Positions 10,751-20,952 of a stretch of DNA of 46,758 nt are shown here, in pieces. Both the position numbers and the translations under genes were made by a program. A model generated the notes under the pieces. The model ran no database searches and was not told where the DNA came from. It saw only the letters and a program-made list of their open reading frames with translations. Position 1 is the stretch's first letter. Each line of letters opens with the position of its first letter. The DNA is from Asterionellopsis glacialis (lineage: Eukaryota > Bacillariophyta > Plagiogrammaphyceae > Rhaphoneidales > Asterionellopsidaceae), in assembly GCA_014885115.2 (NCBI GenBank), contig WKLE02000205.1, positions 1 to 46,758 of the forward strand. Direction: 5' to 3'.

Positions 10751-12844
10751 TTATTGTATATTAACGGAATTACAATTTTGGTTCAAAAATGCACAGTCGC
10801 AATAAAATCGACTTAAGGCCCCAATAAATGTACGATGCCCCTTGTGACATTTGTCGACGCATACTGTGCAGACTCCTCTTTGGTAGGATGGTAAAAGTTG
10901 ACAGTCAATGCAGTGATGCATGATTTGTAAGGCAACCCCTTGTGAACTTTCAAGTCGTCGCGAACAATGGTTCACTGAGCAACAGGTGGCTGCCATACTT
11001 TCACTTAATTTCGCTGCATGCCGGTATCTTCGACCATTGACAAATCGTAGTGCTGCTTTGCCAGAAGCTAACAACGCATCTTCAGGTTTCACAAGTCCGG
11101 GAAGTAGTCTGGGATTATCTGTGTCTCGTGCGTCTACTTCAATTAGAGTTGAGCATTTCAACACAGTTTTTGATAATTCAAAGGCTGTCAATAGATAACA
11201 ATTTCGTACATCTAGATGTAACAATTTTGGAAGCTTTGAAATATGTGGCAAGGCAGCATCTGTGAGGAGAGGCAAACTAGACATATTGAGACTTCGCAAT
11301 GTCGAACAGCCTTTTCGCTGCTTCATCGTGGGAACAGAGTCTTCGTCGTTGACACTGATGTCGTTCTGTTGATCTTTCGCCTCGTCCCTGTCACCGTCGT
11401 CACCATCAGGACAAAGTTGCATGATACCATCATCTGTGATACGAAAGCAAGCGGATATGTCTAGTTCAGCAAGCACTTCACACCATTCACCAATTGCTTT
11501 TAGTGAGTCATCACCTATTTGTTCACATGCACTCATTTCTAAACAAACTAAAGATTTTCGACACGAACTAGCCAAGATTAATATTTCATTGTCGTCTATT
11601 TGCTCGGAACCAGATACACGTACTTCTCTCAACTTTCCTCTCGACAAACATGCAAAAAGTCCCAAAGCGCCATTGACAAGCCCCAGTCGTGGTGTTCCTA
11701 TACCTTCAAAATTAATCATGGACAATTGTCCTTCCCATGAAGGATTTATGAGTTGGTGGTGTCTTTCGAGGGCATTATGTTGTCCGATAGTGTTTACTAT
11801 TAGAAATTGTACAAAATCTCTCCATTTTTTCCAATTCTCGATATTTCGCACAAGATTGAAAAGATTTTCTGCACCCGATTGCTTATTGGTGGTCGCATCG
11901 GCATTATGTAAAGCATGAAACATATTATGCACCAATGGTTGTAACCAGGTAAACCGTATTTTTTCACAAGCAGCCAAATGTAAATGTTCCAACTTGGGAG
12001 GGAGGTACACTCTTGCAACATCCACCATTTCAAATATAGAATCTGTAATATGTTTGAATCCAGATAAATCCAAAGTCCGTAAATCATGTAACTTATGAAA
12101 AATTTCCTTGACACAATTGTTGTCTATGGATGTCGAACACAAACCCAATAATAAGTGTTGTAGTTTGGGTAATGTTTGTGCAATTGTTTGTACGACTTGA
12201 GAATCCATGCGAGCACATCCCTGCAGGTTCAAATACGTCAAACTTTGACAAATACCACTGCCGTCACGAGAAACTTGTTCCAAGGCATTTTGAAAACACC
12301 GTGGGTGTAATTTAGAACATCCACTAAAATCTATACTTTTTAGTTTTGTAAAGGAAAACAAATGATGTAACCAGTTGGAATAGCTCCCTGTCACATGTCT
12401 TAGTCCCTCGCATTCAATCTTTTCCAATACATTTGGTCCTGCATCTTGTATAATGTAAGATAAACACTTTTCTGTATAATTCGCTGATGATGATAAAGAG
12501 CAAGGCGATGATCTTAATCGCTTTCGTCCTTTTTGGTGCTTTGTTGGTTTTGTAGTATTGCTCTTCAATGATGGTTGTTTTTCTTCTAGTTGAGCAAGAA
12601 AACTAAGATGCAAGACTCGTGCACACTTTAACGCCAATTTTGAACCATGTAAAAAAGTAGAATTCACACAACGTAATCGTATCAATTCAGGAGGTGTACA
12701 AAATGAAAATATTTCGGCCAACATCGTTTCATCTAACAACTCTGTCCAATTCGATTGTTTTATAGGTTCGGTATTATTCGTACTTGCAATATCATCTAGT
12801 CTTGATGGCAATACCATGCCTTGTTTGTCGTTTGTTTCTGCCAT
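10751..12844 (-). CDS. F-box / leucine-rich-repeat protein with C-terminal UBR-box-like zinc finger
   Basis: A single exon of 697 residues. An F-box (about 35-72: LLDETMLAEIFSFCTPPEL) would bind SKP1 and place the protein in an SCF ubiquitin ligase. The middle has AMN1/FBXL-type leucine-rich repeats of about 26 residues with repeated LxxLxLxxC.xIxD patterns, for example around LTYLNLQGCARM and LRTLDLSGFKHITD. The last 53 residues (645-697) hold CxxC…CxxC…CHxGH…FYCDC (C645, C648, C659, C662, C666, H667, H670, C682, C684), which matches the spacing of a UBR box, the N-degron-binding zinc finger. F-box plus UBR-type finger is known in FBXO11, but there with beta-helix repeats rather than LRRs. 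The substrate is unknown. The gene converges on the kinase gene and is divergent from the TPR gene. Confidence 0.85.
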   Translation of the reverse strand: MAETNDKQGMVLPSRLDDIASTNNTEPIKQSNWTELLDETMLAEIFSFCTPPELIRLRCVNSTFLHGSKLALKCARVLHLSFLAQLEEKQPSLKSNTTKPTKHQKGRKRLRSSPCSLSSSANYTEKCLSYIIQDAGPNVLEKIECEGLRHVTGSYSNWLHHLFSFTKLKSIDFSGCSKLHPRCFQNALEQVSRDGSGICQSLTYLNLQGCARMDSQVVQTIAQTLPKLQHLLLGLCSTSIDNNCVKEIFHKLHDLRTLDLSGFKHITDSIFEMVDVARVYLPPKLEHLHLAACEKIRFTWLQPLVHNMFHALHNADATTNKQSGAENLFNLVRNIENWKKWRDFVQFLIVNTIGQHNALERHHQLINPSWEGQLSMINFEGIGTPRLGLVNGALGLFACLSRGKLREVRVSGSEQIDDNEILILASSCRKSLVCLEMSACEQIGDDSLKAIGEWCEVLAELDISACFRITDDGIMQLCPDGDDGDRDEAKDQQNDISVNDEDSVPTMKQRKGCSTLRSLNMSSLPLLTDAALPHISKLPKLLHLDVRNCYLLTAFELSKTVLKCSTLIEVDARDTDNPRLLPGLVKPEDALLASGKAALRFVNGRRYRHAAKLSESMAATCCSVNHCSRRLESSQGVALQIMHHCIDCQLLPSYQRGVCTVCVDKCHKGHRTFIGALSRFYCDCAFLNQNCNSVNIQ

Positions 12845-13323
12845 GGTGATGAGACCTGCAACCCTGTTGACACATCTCCATCTTGGGTGTTCTAGCAGGA
12901 TGTGAGATGTGTGTAGTCTAGCCTGTTAGGTTCCCAGACATGCATACGCGACAATCAACATTAGGAACAAGGATATCTGATTAATGGTTGGCACCACCCA
13001 AACCAGTCCAGGTATGATCTTGGATGAAGAGAAAATTAAAAATGTGGGGGGTTCAAATCTACTGAAAATCGAAAAACTCCATCCGAAAAGGGAAACCCCA
13101 AGAAAAGGGAAAGAGGGCATCCATCATCAAAAAATAATCACCAAACGAAACATTTTGTGCAATGGTCCCATGTTGCCACAACACGCTAAAATCTTTATAT
13201 CATATTTCACAGCAAACCTCGCCACATATCTAGAGCAAGAAGTTGTACTGTTGAGTTGTGCAAGCCACCGTGATTGTTCAAACGCAAAAAGTCAGTTTTG
13301 TAACTTTTTGTTGCGCCCAAAAT
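12845..13323. promoter_or_regulatory. Shared divergent intergenic region
   Basis: This 479-bp stretch separates the start codons of the F-box gene (minus) and the TPR gene (plus), so it must hold both promoters and 5' leaders. I see no gene in it and no motif I would name with confidence. Confidence 0.5.
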
Positions 13324-14688
13324 ATGAGCCACACCAATACCTTTACAATTGGATCTGTTGTACGAGTACCACGTGAGTGTGCTTCTATTCAGCTGTATCC
13401 ACAAACACCTCCCAAAAACTTGAAACATAAATATGGTCGAGCTGTAGTGGCGACAATTGACGATAAGGATCGTACTATTTGTGTCTTTTGGGAAAATTCA
13501 TCCACACCACGACCAATTATTGATTGGGATACTATGGAAAAGAAACAGGATTCGTCAAGGAAATATCACTTTTTAAGCAAACACTTTCTAGTCTGCCCAT
13601 TATTTGATACAAAGGAACAGGATGATGACGACGAAAAAGAATTTACAGTATCTGTTCAACAAGCTTTACCATTGCTTGATTTTGAAATTGAATTGATGAA
13701 CGCTAGTAGTAATATGAATTGCACAAGTAGTTCAAAAGAATGGAAAGAAAAAGGCGATGAACTCTTACGATTAGGAGATGCTACAGCTGCAATTCCATAT
13801 TATGAAGTAGCTTTGGCAATGACTAGTAAATTACAAGTAGGTGGATCAGCCCTCATCCAAAGGAAGGGTAGGGTTGTTGTGGCTGATATTGATTGCGTGA
13901 ATGATGACGATGATGAGGATACAACCACCACCATTGATGTAACATTTGTAAATGAAGATGGACAAGAAGAAGAAGTTGTAGTGAAAGAAACGCAATTACT
14001 GTTATGCCTTACACCCTCGTACCACAGCAATTCAAATGATGGGACTGATGAAAGCTTCTTACAACAAAAGATTCTTCTCAATCTAAGTCGATGTCTGTTA
14101 CATTTGGCTGAGATAGACTTTGGTGATACTGTTCAAAATCGACCATATGAGTATCGGAAAGCTACTGTGTTGGCATGCTCGATGGTGCTTACCATTTCTT
14201 CTTTTCAAATACGGGAGGAAGAGGAGGTCGGAACAATTACCACTTCCACTACAGATCAAACCGCCAAGATGAAGGAAACCGCATTATTGTTGAGGTCCAA
14301 GGCACAATCAGGACGATCAAAATGGAAACATGCTATCGCGGACATTCAGCATATACTAAAACAAAATCCTAGTCATGTGGAAGCCAAAAGGATACTGCAA
14401 CAAATACAACATCAAAGAACAAAACAAAAAAAAACAGATAAAAAGCTATCCAAGGCTATATGTAAACTTGTAAATCAGGCTGCTACTGCATCTACGAACA
14501 ACGACGACGATTCATCGTCTGCTGTGAGTGATCCTCTTTCTGAAAGTATGACTACTGAAGGACAGCACAATAAGAGTACAAAGCTACCAAATGAACCACC
14601 AGAAAAGACATCATTTCTGACACAGTTTTTGTTGCCTTGCATTGTCGCTCTCGCTGCTTTCTACATCTTACAGAATTATCGGTTTTAA
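13324..14688 (+). CDS. Tail-anchored TPR protein of unknown function
   Basis: 454 residues, one exon. The frame is open further upstream, but the first ATG is at 13324 (MSHTNTFTIGSVVRV). Residues about 8-60 look like a small SH3/Tudor-like barrel (GSVVRV…GRAVVATID…ICVFW). A first TPR-like helix pair follows (about 140-170: WKEKGDELLRLGDATAAIPYYEVAL). It is interrupted by a second barrel-like segment (RKGRVVVADID…IDVTFVN) and an acidic linker. The helices resume (LLNLSRCLLHLAEID; later SKWKHAIADIQHILKQNPSHVEAKRIL). The C-terminus is one hydrophobic helix (FLTQFLLPCIVALAAFYIL) followed by only four or five residues, the hallmark of a tail-anchored protein. This suggests a cytosolic co-chaperone or adaptor on ER, mitochondrial or plastid outer membrane; the partner is unknown. 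Confidence 0.75.
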   Translation: MSHTNTFTIGSVVRVPRECASIQLYPQTPPKNLKHKYGRAVVATIDDKDRTICVFWENSSTPRPIIDWDTMEKKQDSSRKYHFLSKHFLVCPLFDTKEQDDDDEKEFTVSVQQALPLLDFEIELMNASSNMNCTSSSKEWKEKGDELLRLGDATAAIPYYEVALAMTSKLQVGGSALIQRKGRVVVADIDCVNDDDDEDTTTTIDVTFVNEDGQEEEVVVKETQLLLCLTPSYHSNSNDGTDESFLQQKILLNLSRCLLHLAEIDFGDTVQNRPYEYRKATVLACSMVLTISSFQIREEEEVGTITTSTTDQTAKMKETALLLRSKAQSGRSKWKHAIADIQHILKQNPSHVEAKRILQQIQHQRTKQKKTDKKLSKAICKLVNQAATASTNNDDDSSSAVSDPLSESMTTEGQHNKSTKLPNEPPEKTSFLTQFLLPCIVALAAFYILQNYRF

Positions 14689-14861
14689 AAAATTAGAAGC
14701 ACTAGTAAAGTCAACTGTTTCTTAGAATAGGTTCTTTGCGACTTGTGTGTTAAAAATTAAGTTAAACCCACAGATACGATACGCAAATTTCTTTAAGGCT
14801 GTATCTTCAGAGGGACGCCATTTGTTTGGCTCTAAAGTGGGGTTGTGTTTTGTACTACGGT

Positions 14862-16732
14862 TTAATCACTTTCACTCGCACTGCTTTCGCTTTCTTCCTC
14901 CGGAATGGGTTCTGGAACTGGCGCGGGTGCTGGTGGCTTTTCCTCCTTGGCCAAGATTTTCTTTAACTTTTCAGCAACTGCATCCTCCCAAACTTGGTAC
15001 CCCTCGGTCGTAGGGTGTCCACGTGCGCTTACTCTGTTGGAAAGCAAAATGTACTCTTCGCCTGTTTCACGTTCAGCAAAGATATCGGTTGCATCAAAGA
15101 AGGTAATGTGATCATGTTTCTCACTAAACTTTCGTAATGCTTCATTGATAGCATAAATAGATGTCCACAGGGGTAATTTGTTGTGTTTCATAAAAAGTTT
15201 CTTAGGGTTAAACTTTTTAATTTTGTTTTGTCCTGTTTTGATAATTGGGTTACGTTTGTCGTGTTTGATACGTTTATTGAATTCACGCATTTGTTTAGGT
15301 GTCATTTTAGGAAGTTTCTTGGGATCTTTATCTTCTTTCTTGTCACCTCCCCCTTTCAAGAATCGACCATTGTTACCCTTTTTGGCTGCTCCCTTGTTAC
15401 CCTTTTTGGCTGCTCCCTTTGGACCATTCTTGTTATCTTTAAAGGCAGGATTACGTGCAAAATGAGAGGAATCGACAGCACTAACTCCCTTGGGTTTGCC
15501 ACCTGGACGACCCCTGTATTTCTTAAAGGCATCTTCGTAATCCTTGGGTAAAGGTGTAAGTCCTCCACGTAAATCAGCCATGGGGAGCATACTATTAATC
15601 ACAATCTTGGCATTAGGCTTTTTGGAGCGAATCTCTTCCACAACACGGAGAATACCAATTACAACAACTTCTTCGGAGCATTGCATCCTACCTAAATCAT
15701 TCATACCAAGACTGATCCACCAAACTTTAGGATTAAAATCATCTGGCATTTCACCATGCATGGTTCGCCACAACACATTGGGAGCCTATATGTTGTAAAA
15801 TGTTCGCATACAAGAGATGAAAAGGACGCACAGGGGCAGAAGAGTTAGTGAAAGCTGAAACCATATACATCCATAAAGTGAATTTGGCCCTACAAACTTA
15901 CAGTATCACCAGCAATACCGAGGGCAACACCTTGAATACCACTTTTTTCTTTCGTAAAATGCTTACGAAATAGTTTAGCTACGGATGCCAAGTTTTCAGG
16001 TGCCTTACCCATCCAACGGCCATCCATTTCTTCAATGAGTGATTCACCTAAAAATGCAACATCAATACTTTTACCTTGATCTGTAAATTCTTTGACAAGT
16101 TTACGATTTTCTTTATGAGATGCCATCCATGTAGGCCATGAAGCACGCGGAATGGGAACCAATGGATCATCACATCGACAAGAATCATTATCTCCCTATT
16201 ATGATCAAATTTAGTGTAGTGTGAAATTCATGTTTGAAATATATATATATTTGATGTGAGACAAGAAATTCAAATTATCTTTTTTCTCAGAGGAATTCTT
16301 GTGACCTCCTGTAAAACCCAAATTTCTTTCAATAAATAGCAAAAAAAGACGCGGTGGCCTTACCTTGATACACCAATGATCAATGTTACCAAGACTCAAG
16401 TCATATTCGGATTGGATGTTGGTATAATCATTTCGAATGGTTCCGTATGTTTCAGTTGGATTGAATACTAAATTGACCATGAGAATCATCATACCAAAGA
16501 TTCCCACAAACACAAGGCAACTAATGGATTTTGGATACATGTAGCACAAAAAACTGCAATGGGCACTTAACAACGGTAAGACACCACCAAAGTCCATGGT
16601 GGATGATGATGATTTGTTGTTACGTCCTCCAGACGTATTTGGCACAGTCACACCTGTTCCGTCCGATGCCAAAAGATCTTCTAAATCTGCATCCTCGTTA
16701 TGAGGTTTTCCCTTCACGTTTGTCATCTCCAT
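14862..16732 (-). CDS. Membrane-anchored SGNH/GDSL-type hydrolase with lysine-rich insert
   Basis: Three exons on the minus strand: 16732-16364, 16195-15902 and 15785-14862 (introns 16363-16196 and 15901-15786, both GT-AG, phase 0); 528 residues. Residues 69-91 form one membrane span, giving a short cytosolic tail and a lumenal catalytic domain (type II). SGNH blocks are readable: block I FLGES (nucleophile Ser175; GES for the usual GDS), the block around GIAGDTAPNVLWR (spanning the second splice junction, which supports it), block III LGMND (Gly248, Asn250) and block V GHPTTEGY (His478). The Asp normally three residues before that His is Ala, so the triad may be incomplete or re-wired. A Lys/Gly/Pro-rich insert of about 100 residues (roughly 300-405) is unlike ordinary family members; the tail is Pro/Glu/Ser-rich. 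Probable esterase or O-acetylesterase of the secretory pathway; substrate unknown. Confidence 0.82.
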
Positions 16733-17219
16733 GGTAACGATATGAGATATGACTTGCTTGCAAAGTCTATGATAAGGGGGGAGCTATGTAGTTTTGAGTT
16801 CGTTCGAGTTGCGCTGATGTTGACAATCGTCAAAAAAATTAGACTATTTCAGGCAACCAAAGATACATAAAAACAATGTCCCTTTTCGAATCCAATCGTG
16901 AAGAATCTACGAGGAGAGAGCACGCACAAACGGCTCGATAAACCTGGATTTTCGGCAAGTGGTAAAAGGGACCAGCGAGAATCTGTTTGTGTTTGCGCCG
17001 GAGAGATCTCTGTCAGAATTTTTGAAAAAGAGACCGCAACAGCGACAGACGGACTGTCTGTCCAAGGACGGACGGACGGAAGTACAGAAGGATGCCTACG
17101 GTATCAGGTATCAGGTATGATTTCTCGATTTCTCGTACAAAAGATCAAACGATAAGATCATTTTGGGGGGAAGTTTACACGGGGTACTCGTACGGTATGT
17201 TGGTATCCTATGATACAAC
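16733..17219. promoter_or_regulatory. Divergent intergenic region with short repeats
   Basis: This region lies between the start codons of the SGNH hydrolase (minus) and the thioredoxin-like gene (plus). It contains a small inverted repeat (GACAGAC at 17044-17050, GTCTGTC at 17056-17062), a GGAC tetranucleotide run (17066-17080) and three direct copies of GGTATCA/GGTATGA (17100-17120). These probably lie in the leader of the plus-strand gene. Any regulatory role is inference. Confidence 0.45.
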
Positions 17220-17822
17220 ATGTTGAATGCTCGTAGAGGAACAATGACATCCAAATCCAAGACAACAACAAGGGTCGTCAAACAATGCTGCAAGTGGACG
17301 AAACGCATATGCATACTATGGACAATTGGATTTATCAGTTTCTTGATGAATGAAATCCGTATTGTTTTGGAGGACGAAAAAAAATCAAAATACATTCCCC
17401 GTGACCCCATACAAGCCAAATCTGAATCCAAGATTTTTTTTACTTCACCCATGTATCAAAACCATACGAAATACGTAACATGGTTAACAAACGAAACGAT
17501 ATCGTCCTTTCTCCAAGAGAATGAAAATGTATTTATTGACTTTTTCGCTACTTGGTGTGGTCACAGTCAGAGACTGTACCCCACATGGTTCGACTTTGCC
17601 AAAGCTGTCCAGAGAGATAGATTGCCTGTAGCTATTGGTGCTTTGGCGTGTGACAGACAACCGAATGTTTGTGAAAGGATGGGCGTGAAGGGTTTCCCAA
17701 ATCTGAAATGGTTTGTGAATGGAACAGAATCTCTTCCAAAATACAACTGGGGTAGAAAATATTATGCTCTTTTATCGTACACAAAAGAAAAGCTGCAGAA
17801 TCAAACCAAGATTGCAAATTAA
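17220..17822 (+). CDS. Membrane-anchored thioredoxin/PDI-like protein with CGHS site
   Basis: 200 residues, one exon. A basic N-terminus is followed by one hydrophobic segment (about 30-50), probably a signal anchor. The rest is a thioredoxin fold: VFIDFFATWCGHSQRLYPTW at about 104-123, the CDRQPNVCERMGVKGFP segment and cis-proline Pro160 (GFPNLKWF). The active site is C113-G-H-S116; PDI domains normally have CGHC, so the resolving cysteine is replaced by serine. Such monothiol sites can hold mixed disulfides with clients but cannot complete a dithiol exchange alone. Several N-x-S/T sequons after the anchor (NHT, NET, NGT) fit a lumenal ER/Golgi location. A start at the second ATG (17244) is also possible. 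Confidence 0.82.
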   Translation: MLNARRGTMTSKSKTTTRVVKQCCKWTKRICILWTIGFISFLMNEIRIVLEDEKKSKYIPRDPIQAKSESKIFFTSPMYQNHTKYVTWLTNETISSFLQENENVFIDFFATWCGHSQRLYPTWFDFAKAVQRDRLPVAIGALACDRQPNVCERMGVKGFPNLKWFVNGTESLPKYNWGRKYYALLSYTKEKLQNQTKIAN

Positions 17823-19482
17823 TGAGAAAGCTCATATCGGAAAACCATGAATAATACGATTGATCAATTTTGGTATAAACAATTGGAACTATAATTACTT
17901 CATAGACGGCTTTCAAGACGTTCGCTGTAATTACTAGGTACTATATTCGGATTTTATAGGAATTGCCAGTGAGAATATATGCGAGAAAAAAGATAGCAAC
18001 TTTTGGCAATTATTCCATCGATAGGATGGGTCGTTCAGCTAAACCTGTGCAAGCGTTGATAGCCAAATGCTGTATAAAGTTGGAGAAGCCCCCAGAACTT
18101 GTTGAAAAGTATCCAAACGACCACTAGAGAACTCGGCGGGAAGGAAAAGCCAAAACCGATACCCTACTTGTGATTTAACTTGCTAGAGCGAAAGGAGCGT
18201 GTATGAATTCTCTTTTTCATACCTTGCCCCTGCTTTGAAATTTGACCCATCCCTGTTAGATCTTGCAAGTGCAAAAGTATCAAAAGTATAACAATAAAGT
18301 GCAGCAATTTCAAGCTGTTGAAGAGGGTCTACTAATGTCAAAAAGGTCGTAGGAGAAGCCAACGTAAACTGTGCAACAACTTATTCAAGTTTCTAGAAAG
18401 AGAGCAGCCAGATTCACAACGGTAGAAAAATTGACCAAAAAACTTGAGGAAATGCGGAGTGTTGATGTGAAAAGTTGATGGCCATGATCGTAGAAGGCAG
18501 CGAGCAACTAAGATTTGTAACTTATCTCTTTTTTCAGCTGCATAAAAGGTGACGAGAAACTGGTTTTGTGTTCAAATTTAATTTAATAATGCTATTTACT
18601 TAAATTACTTTAACTACTAAATTTTGCGCTAGAATATTGATTTCACCTTCAAAAGTGTTGTCATGGCAATTCTAAGATACTCTCTCTAGAGACTAGTAAG
18701 TAGACCATAAAATTAATAAAATGCCTTCGGACCGATGAACTCTACTAGAGGACCCGCCTACTCTCTATAGTAGAGGCAAGTCCTTTAGGTCCAGTCTACA
18801 GCATTATCATAAATGATGCAGACACACATAGGTACAAAATAAATAATGTTTATGTATCATAGAGTAAATGTAGACACGAAGATACCGATATGTACTATAT
18901 ATTTAGGCTAGCGAGCGCGCCTGCACCACAGATTCTGTGTCCGTTCCTGAGTTTTTAGAGCGGTAAGGATGAATTGCAACCAATCATTACGATGCACATG
19001 AAGAAACGGTCTTACATGAAAACTTTTGGATTTTCAAGTCCCATTTTGTTTCCGCCTCGTACGAAAAAAATTGTCTTGTGAACGCAGCTTGGAAAAAATT
19101 TGGAAAAAAACAAAAAATAGAGAAACAACGGATAGAAGCCACGCTCAAATAAGCAGACTAAAATAATTAGGAGACGACACGATGCGTAACACGGGAAATA
19201 GGCGTAAGACTCCCTAATGCACATAAAACGTCACTTTCACTCACCTCAGAAGAGTGTCACGTTGTTGATTACAATCAGCGATATAGAGAGTGTTATCAAT
19301 ACACGAAATATCGCTCATCTTGATCGTGCTGACAGAAAGTGAAATCAACGCCTTCTGGCTACATGTAACTTACTTGTACAACATAGAAATAATCTCTTTT
19401 CATTTCATCATTATTGATCGTTATTCTCCAAAAATAAAAGTGGGCGGGGAATAGAAAAAACAACAAAAGAAAGAAAGCAATC
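17823..19482. other. Long intergenic stretch, possible faint coding relics
   Basis: No intact gene. Around 18020-18130 a 34-codon plus-strand frame opens with ATG (MGRSAKPVQALIAKCC). Near 18365-18480 another short frame reads with charged helical text (RKRAARFTTVEKLTKKLEEM). They could be remains of one disrupted coding sequence or chance. At 18740-18775 an 8-bp inverted repeat (CTCTACTA / TAGTAGAG) encloses a 20-nt loop. The last few hundred bases are the promoter side of the acyltransferase gene. Confidence 0.4.
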
Positions 19483-20952
19483 ATGCCTATGTTAATTTTT
19501 GCCGGTGTCGCCTATGCTGGGTATGTCGCTAATGATTCCTCCAATGTTGAATTAGATGAAAATATACAACTGGATGGAAAGACTACTGTAGACTTATTGC
19601 CATTAGAACAAACTTTAGATTTGTTGGAAGAACCAATATCATGCATAACTTTCTTTGAAGGTGGCTCGTACAAGGATGTTGCTCAAACGTTAAAATCAAG
19701 AGTTTCTCAAATACTACAACAGAACCCTTGGTTAGGTGGATGGTTCATTAAAGACGGTCTATCGAAACAATTAAAACTTGTGTATGATGAATCAGGTCAA
19801 GATTTGGCACCAAACTTATTTCAAGTTTTGGAGGAGGAGACGGGATTGAGTTATCCAGGAACAAGCTATCACGAGTATGAGCAATTGCTTATTGTGCTCG
19901 GTGCCATGGTGGAGAAGAACGCCAATCTACTGAACCGACATCTCCCCATGTTTAAAGTTTCCATCATCCCCGATGATACATCACCCGACACGAAATTTGC
20001 ACTGGTCATGAGTATGTCACATATGTGTGGTGACGCCTTTACATTTTATCGAATTTACAATATGCTATCCTCCCATACCAAAATTGAAAAGTTGAATCCG
20101 AAACGGCATATCAACTTTACAGTGGCTTCTATGGAACAAATGGGACGAAGTGAAACCTTTTATGTTCAGAATGCTGTGAAAACACCCATGTTTAATACAT
20201 ATCGATTACGAAGTAAAAGGAAAACAAAGTCACCAAGTGACCCCGTCCAGAGTCGAATGTTTTATATATCACAGAAGTGGATAGAAGAAGAACGAACAGA
20301 GAAACAACATCAAGATGGTGATGCCAAAAATAGAATATCGAATAATTCGATTTTGACGTCGTGGTTTTTCAACCTTGTACAACCAACAGTTGGTTTGATG
20401 GCATACAACTTTCGAAATCGCTTACCGGGATGTGATTTAACAGATGAACATGCTGGAAATTATCAAAATCCTATACCCTACACACGTCGAGATTATGACA
20501 CACCTCAACTTATTGAACAATCTTTGGTCGATGCCAAAAGAGTGACCACACGTCATGCACAAATCCCACCTCATAAATGGGATGCTACCTATTCCATGTC
20601 GTCCAATTGGAGCTCCTTTAATTTATGTTCGCCAAACTTAGATTTAGGTCACCATGGTATACATGAAGTATTACACTTGCCACTCTATGATGGACGACGA
20701 TTAGACCATGTTCCACCAAACTTGTCACTTCTCTGTTTGTTTGCAGCTTCACCGGCAAATAATGGTGACAGTAGTGGGGATACTGACGAAGGAGAGGAAA
20801 AGAAGGACGATGTAGCACCATACGATGAAGCACGATACCAAAGAAGGAGGAGATTAGGAGCCTTTGTGGTTGCACCGACTTCAGCTATCCAAAAACTTGA
20901 ATCGTGTGGAGTTGTAGAGGAGATTATTTCTACGTTTTCTGCTGAAGATTGA
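19483..20952 (+). CDS. BAHD-like / CoA-dependent acyltransferase family protein
   Basis: 489 residues, one exon, with A-rich context before the ATG. The chloramphenicol-acetyltransferase-like fold is indicated by SMSHMCGDAFTFY at 177-189: His180 and Asp184 form the catalytic HxxxD motif (Gly after the Asp is replaced by Ala). In the second half, SWFFNLVQP, then FRNRLPGCDLTDEHAGNYQN resembles the BAHD 'NxRxR…PP…YxGN' channel segment, and SSNWSSFNLCSPNLDLG replaces the DFGWG loop. The family moves acyl groups from acyl-CoA to alcohol or amine acceptors. N-terminal residues 1-16 are hydrophobic (MPMLIFAGVAYAGYVA) and could be a weak anchor. The acceptor is unknown. A Lys/Asp/Glu-rich loop near 425-445 is probably a surface insertion. 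Confidence 0.7.
   Translation: MPMLIFAGVAYAGYVANDSSNVELDENIQLDGKTTVDLLPLEQTLDLLEEPISCITFFEGGSYKDVAQTLKSRVSQILQQNPWLGGWFIKDGLSKQLKLVYDESGQDLAPNLFQVLEEETGLSYPGTSYHEYEQLLIVLGAMVEKNANLLNRHLPMFKVSIIPDDTSPDTKFALVMSMSHMCGDAFTFYRIYNMLSSHTKIEKLNPKRHINFTVASMEQMGRSETFYVQNAVKTPMFNTYRLRSKRKTKSPSDPVQSRMFYISQKWIEEERTEKQHQDGDAKNRISNNSILTSWFFNLVQPTVGLMAYNFRNRLPGCDLTDEHAGNYQNPIPYTRRDYDTPQLIEQSLVDAKRVTTRHAQIPPHKWDATYSMSSNWSSFNLCSPNLDLGHHGIHEVLHLPLYDGRRLDHVPPNLSLLCLFAASPANNGDSSGDTDEGEEKKDDVAPYDEARYQRRRRLGAFVVAPTSAIQKLESCGVVEEIISTFSAED

Noticed and set aside
13375..13400. Very short intron (GTGAGT…TTCAG, about 26 bp) near the TPR gene start
   Set aside because: Too short for any spliceosomal intron known in this group, and the reading frame is continuous without removing it.
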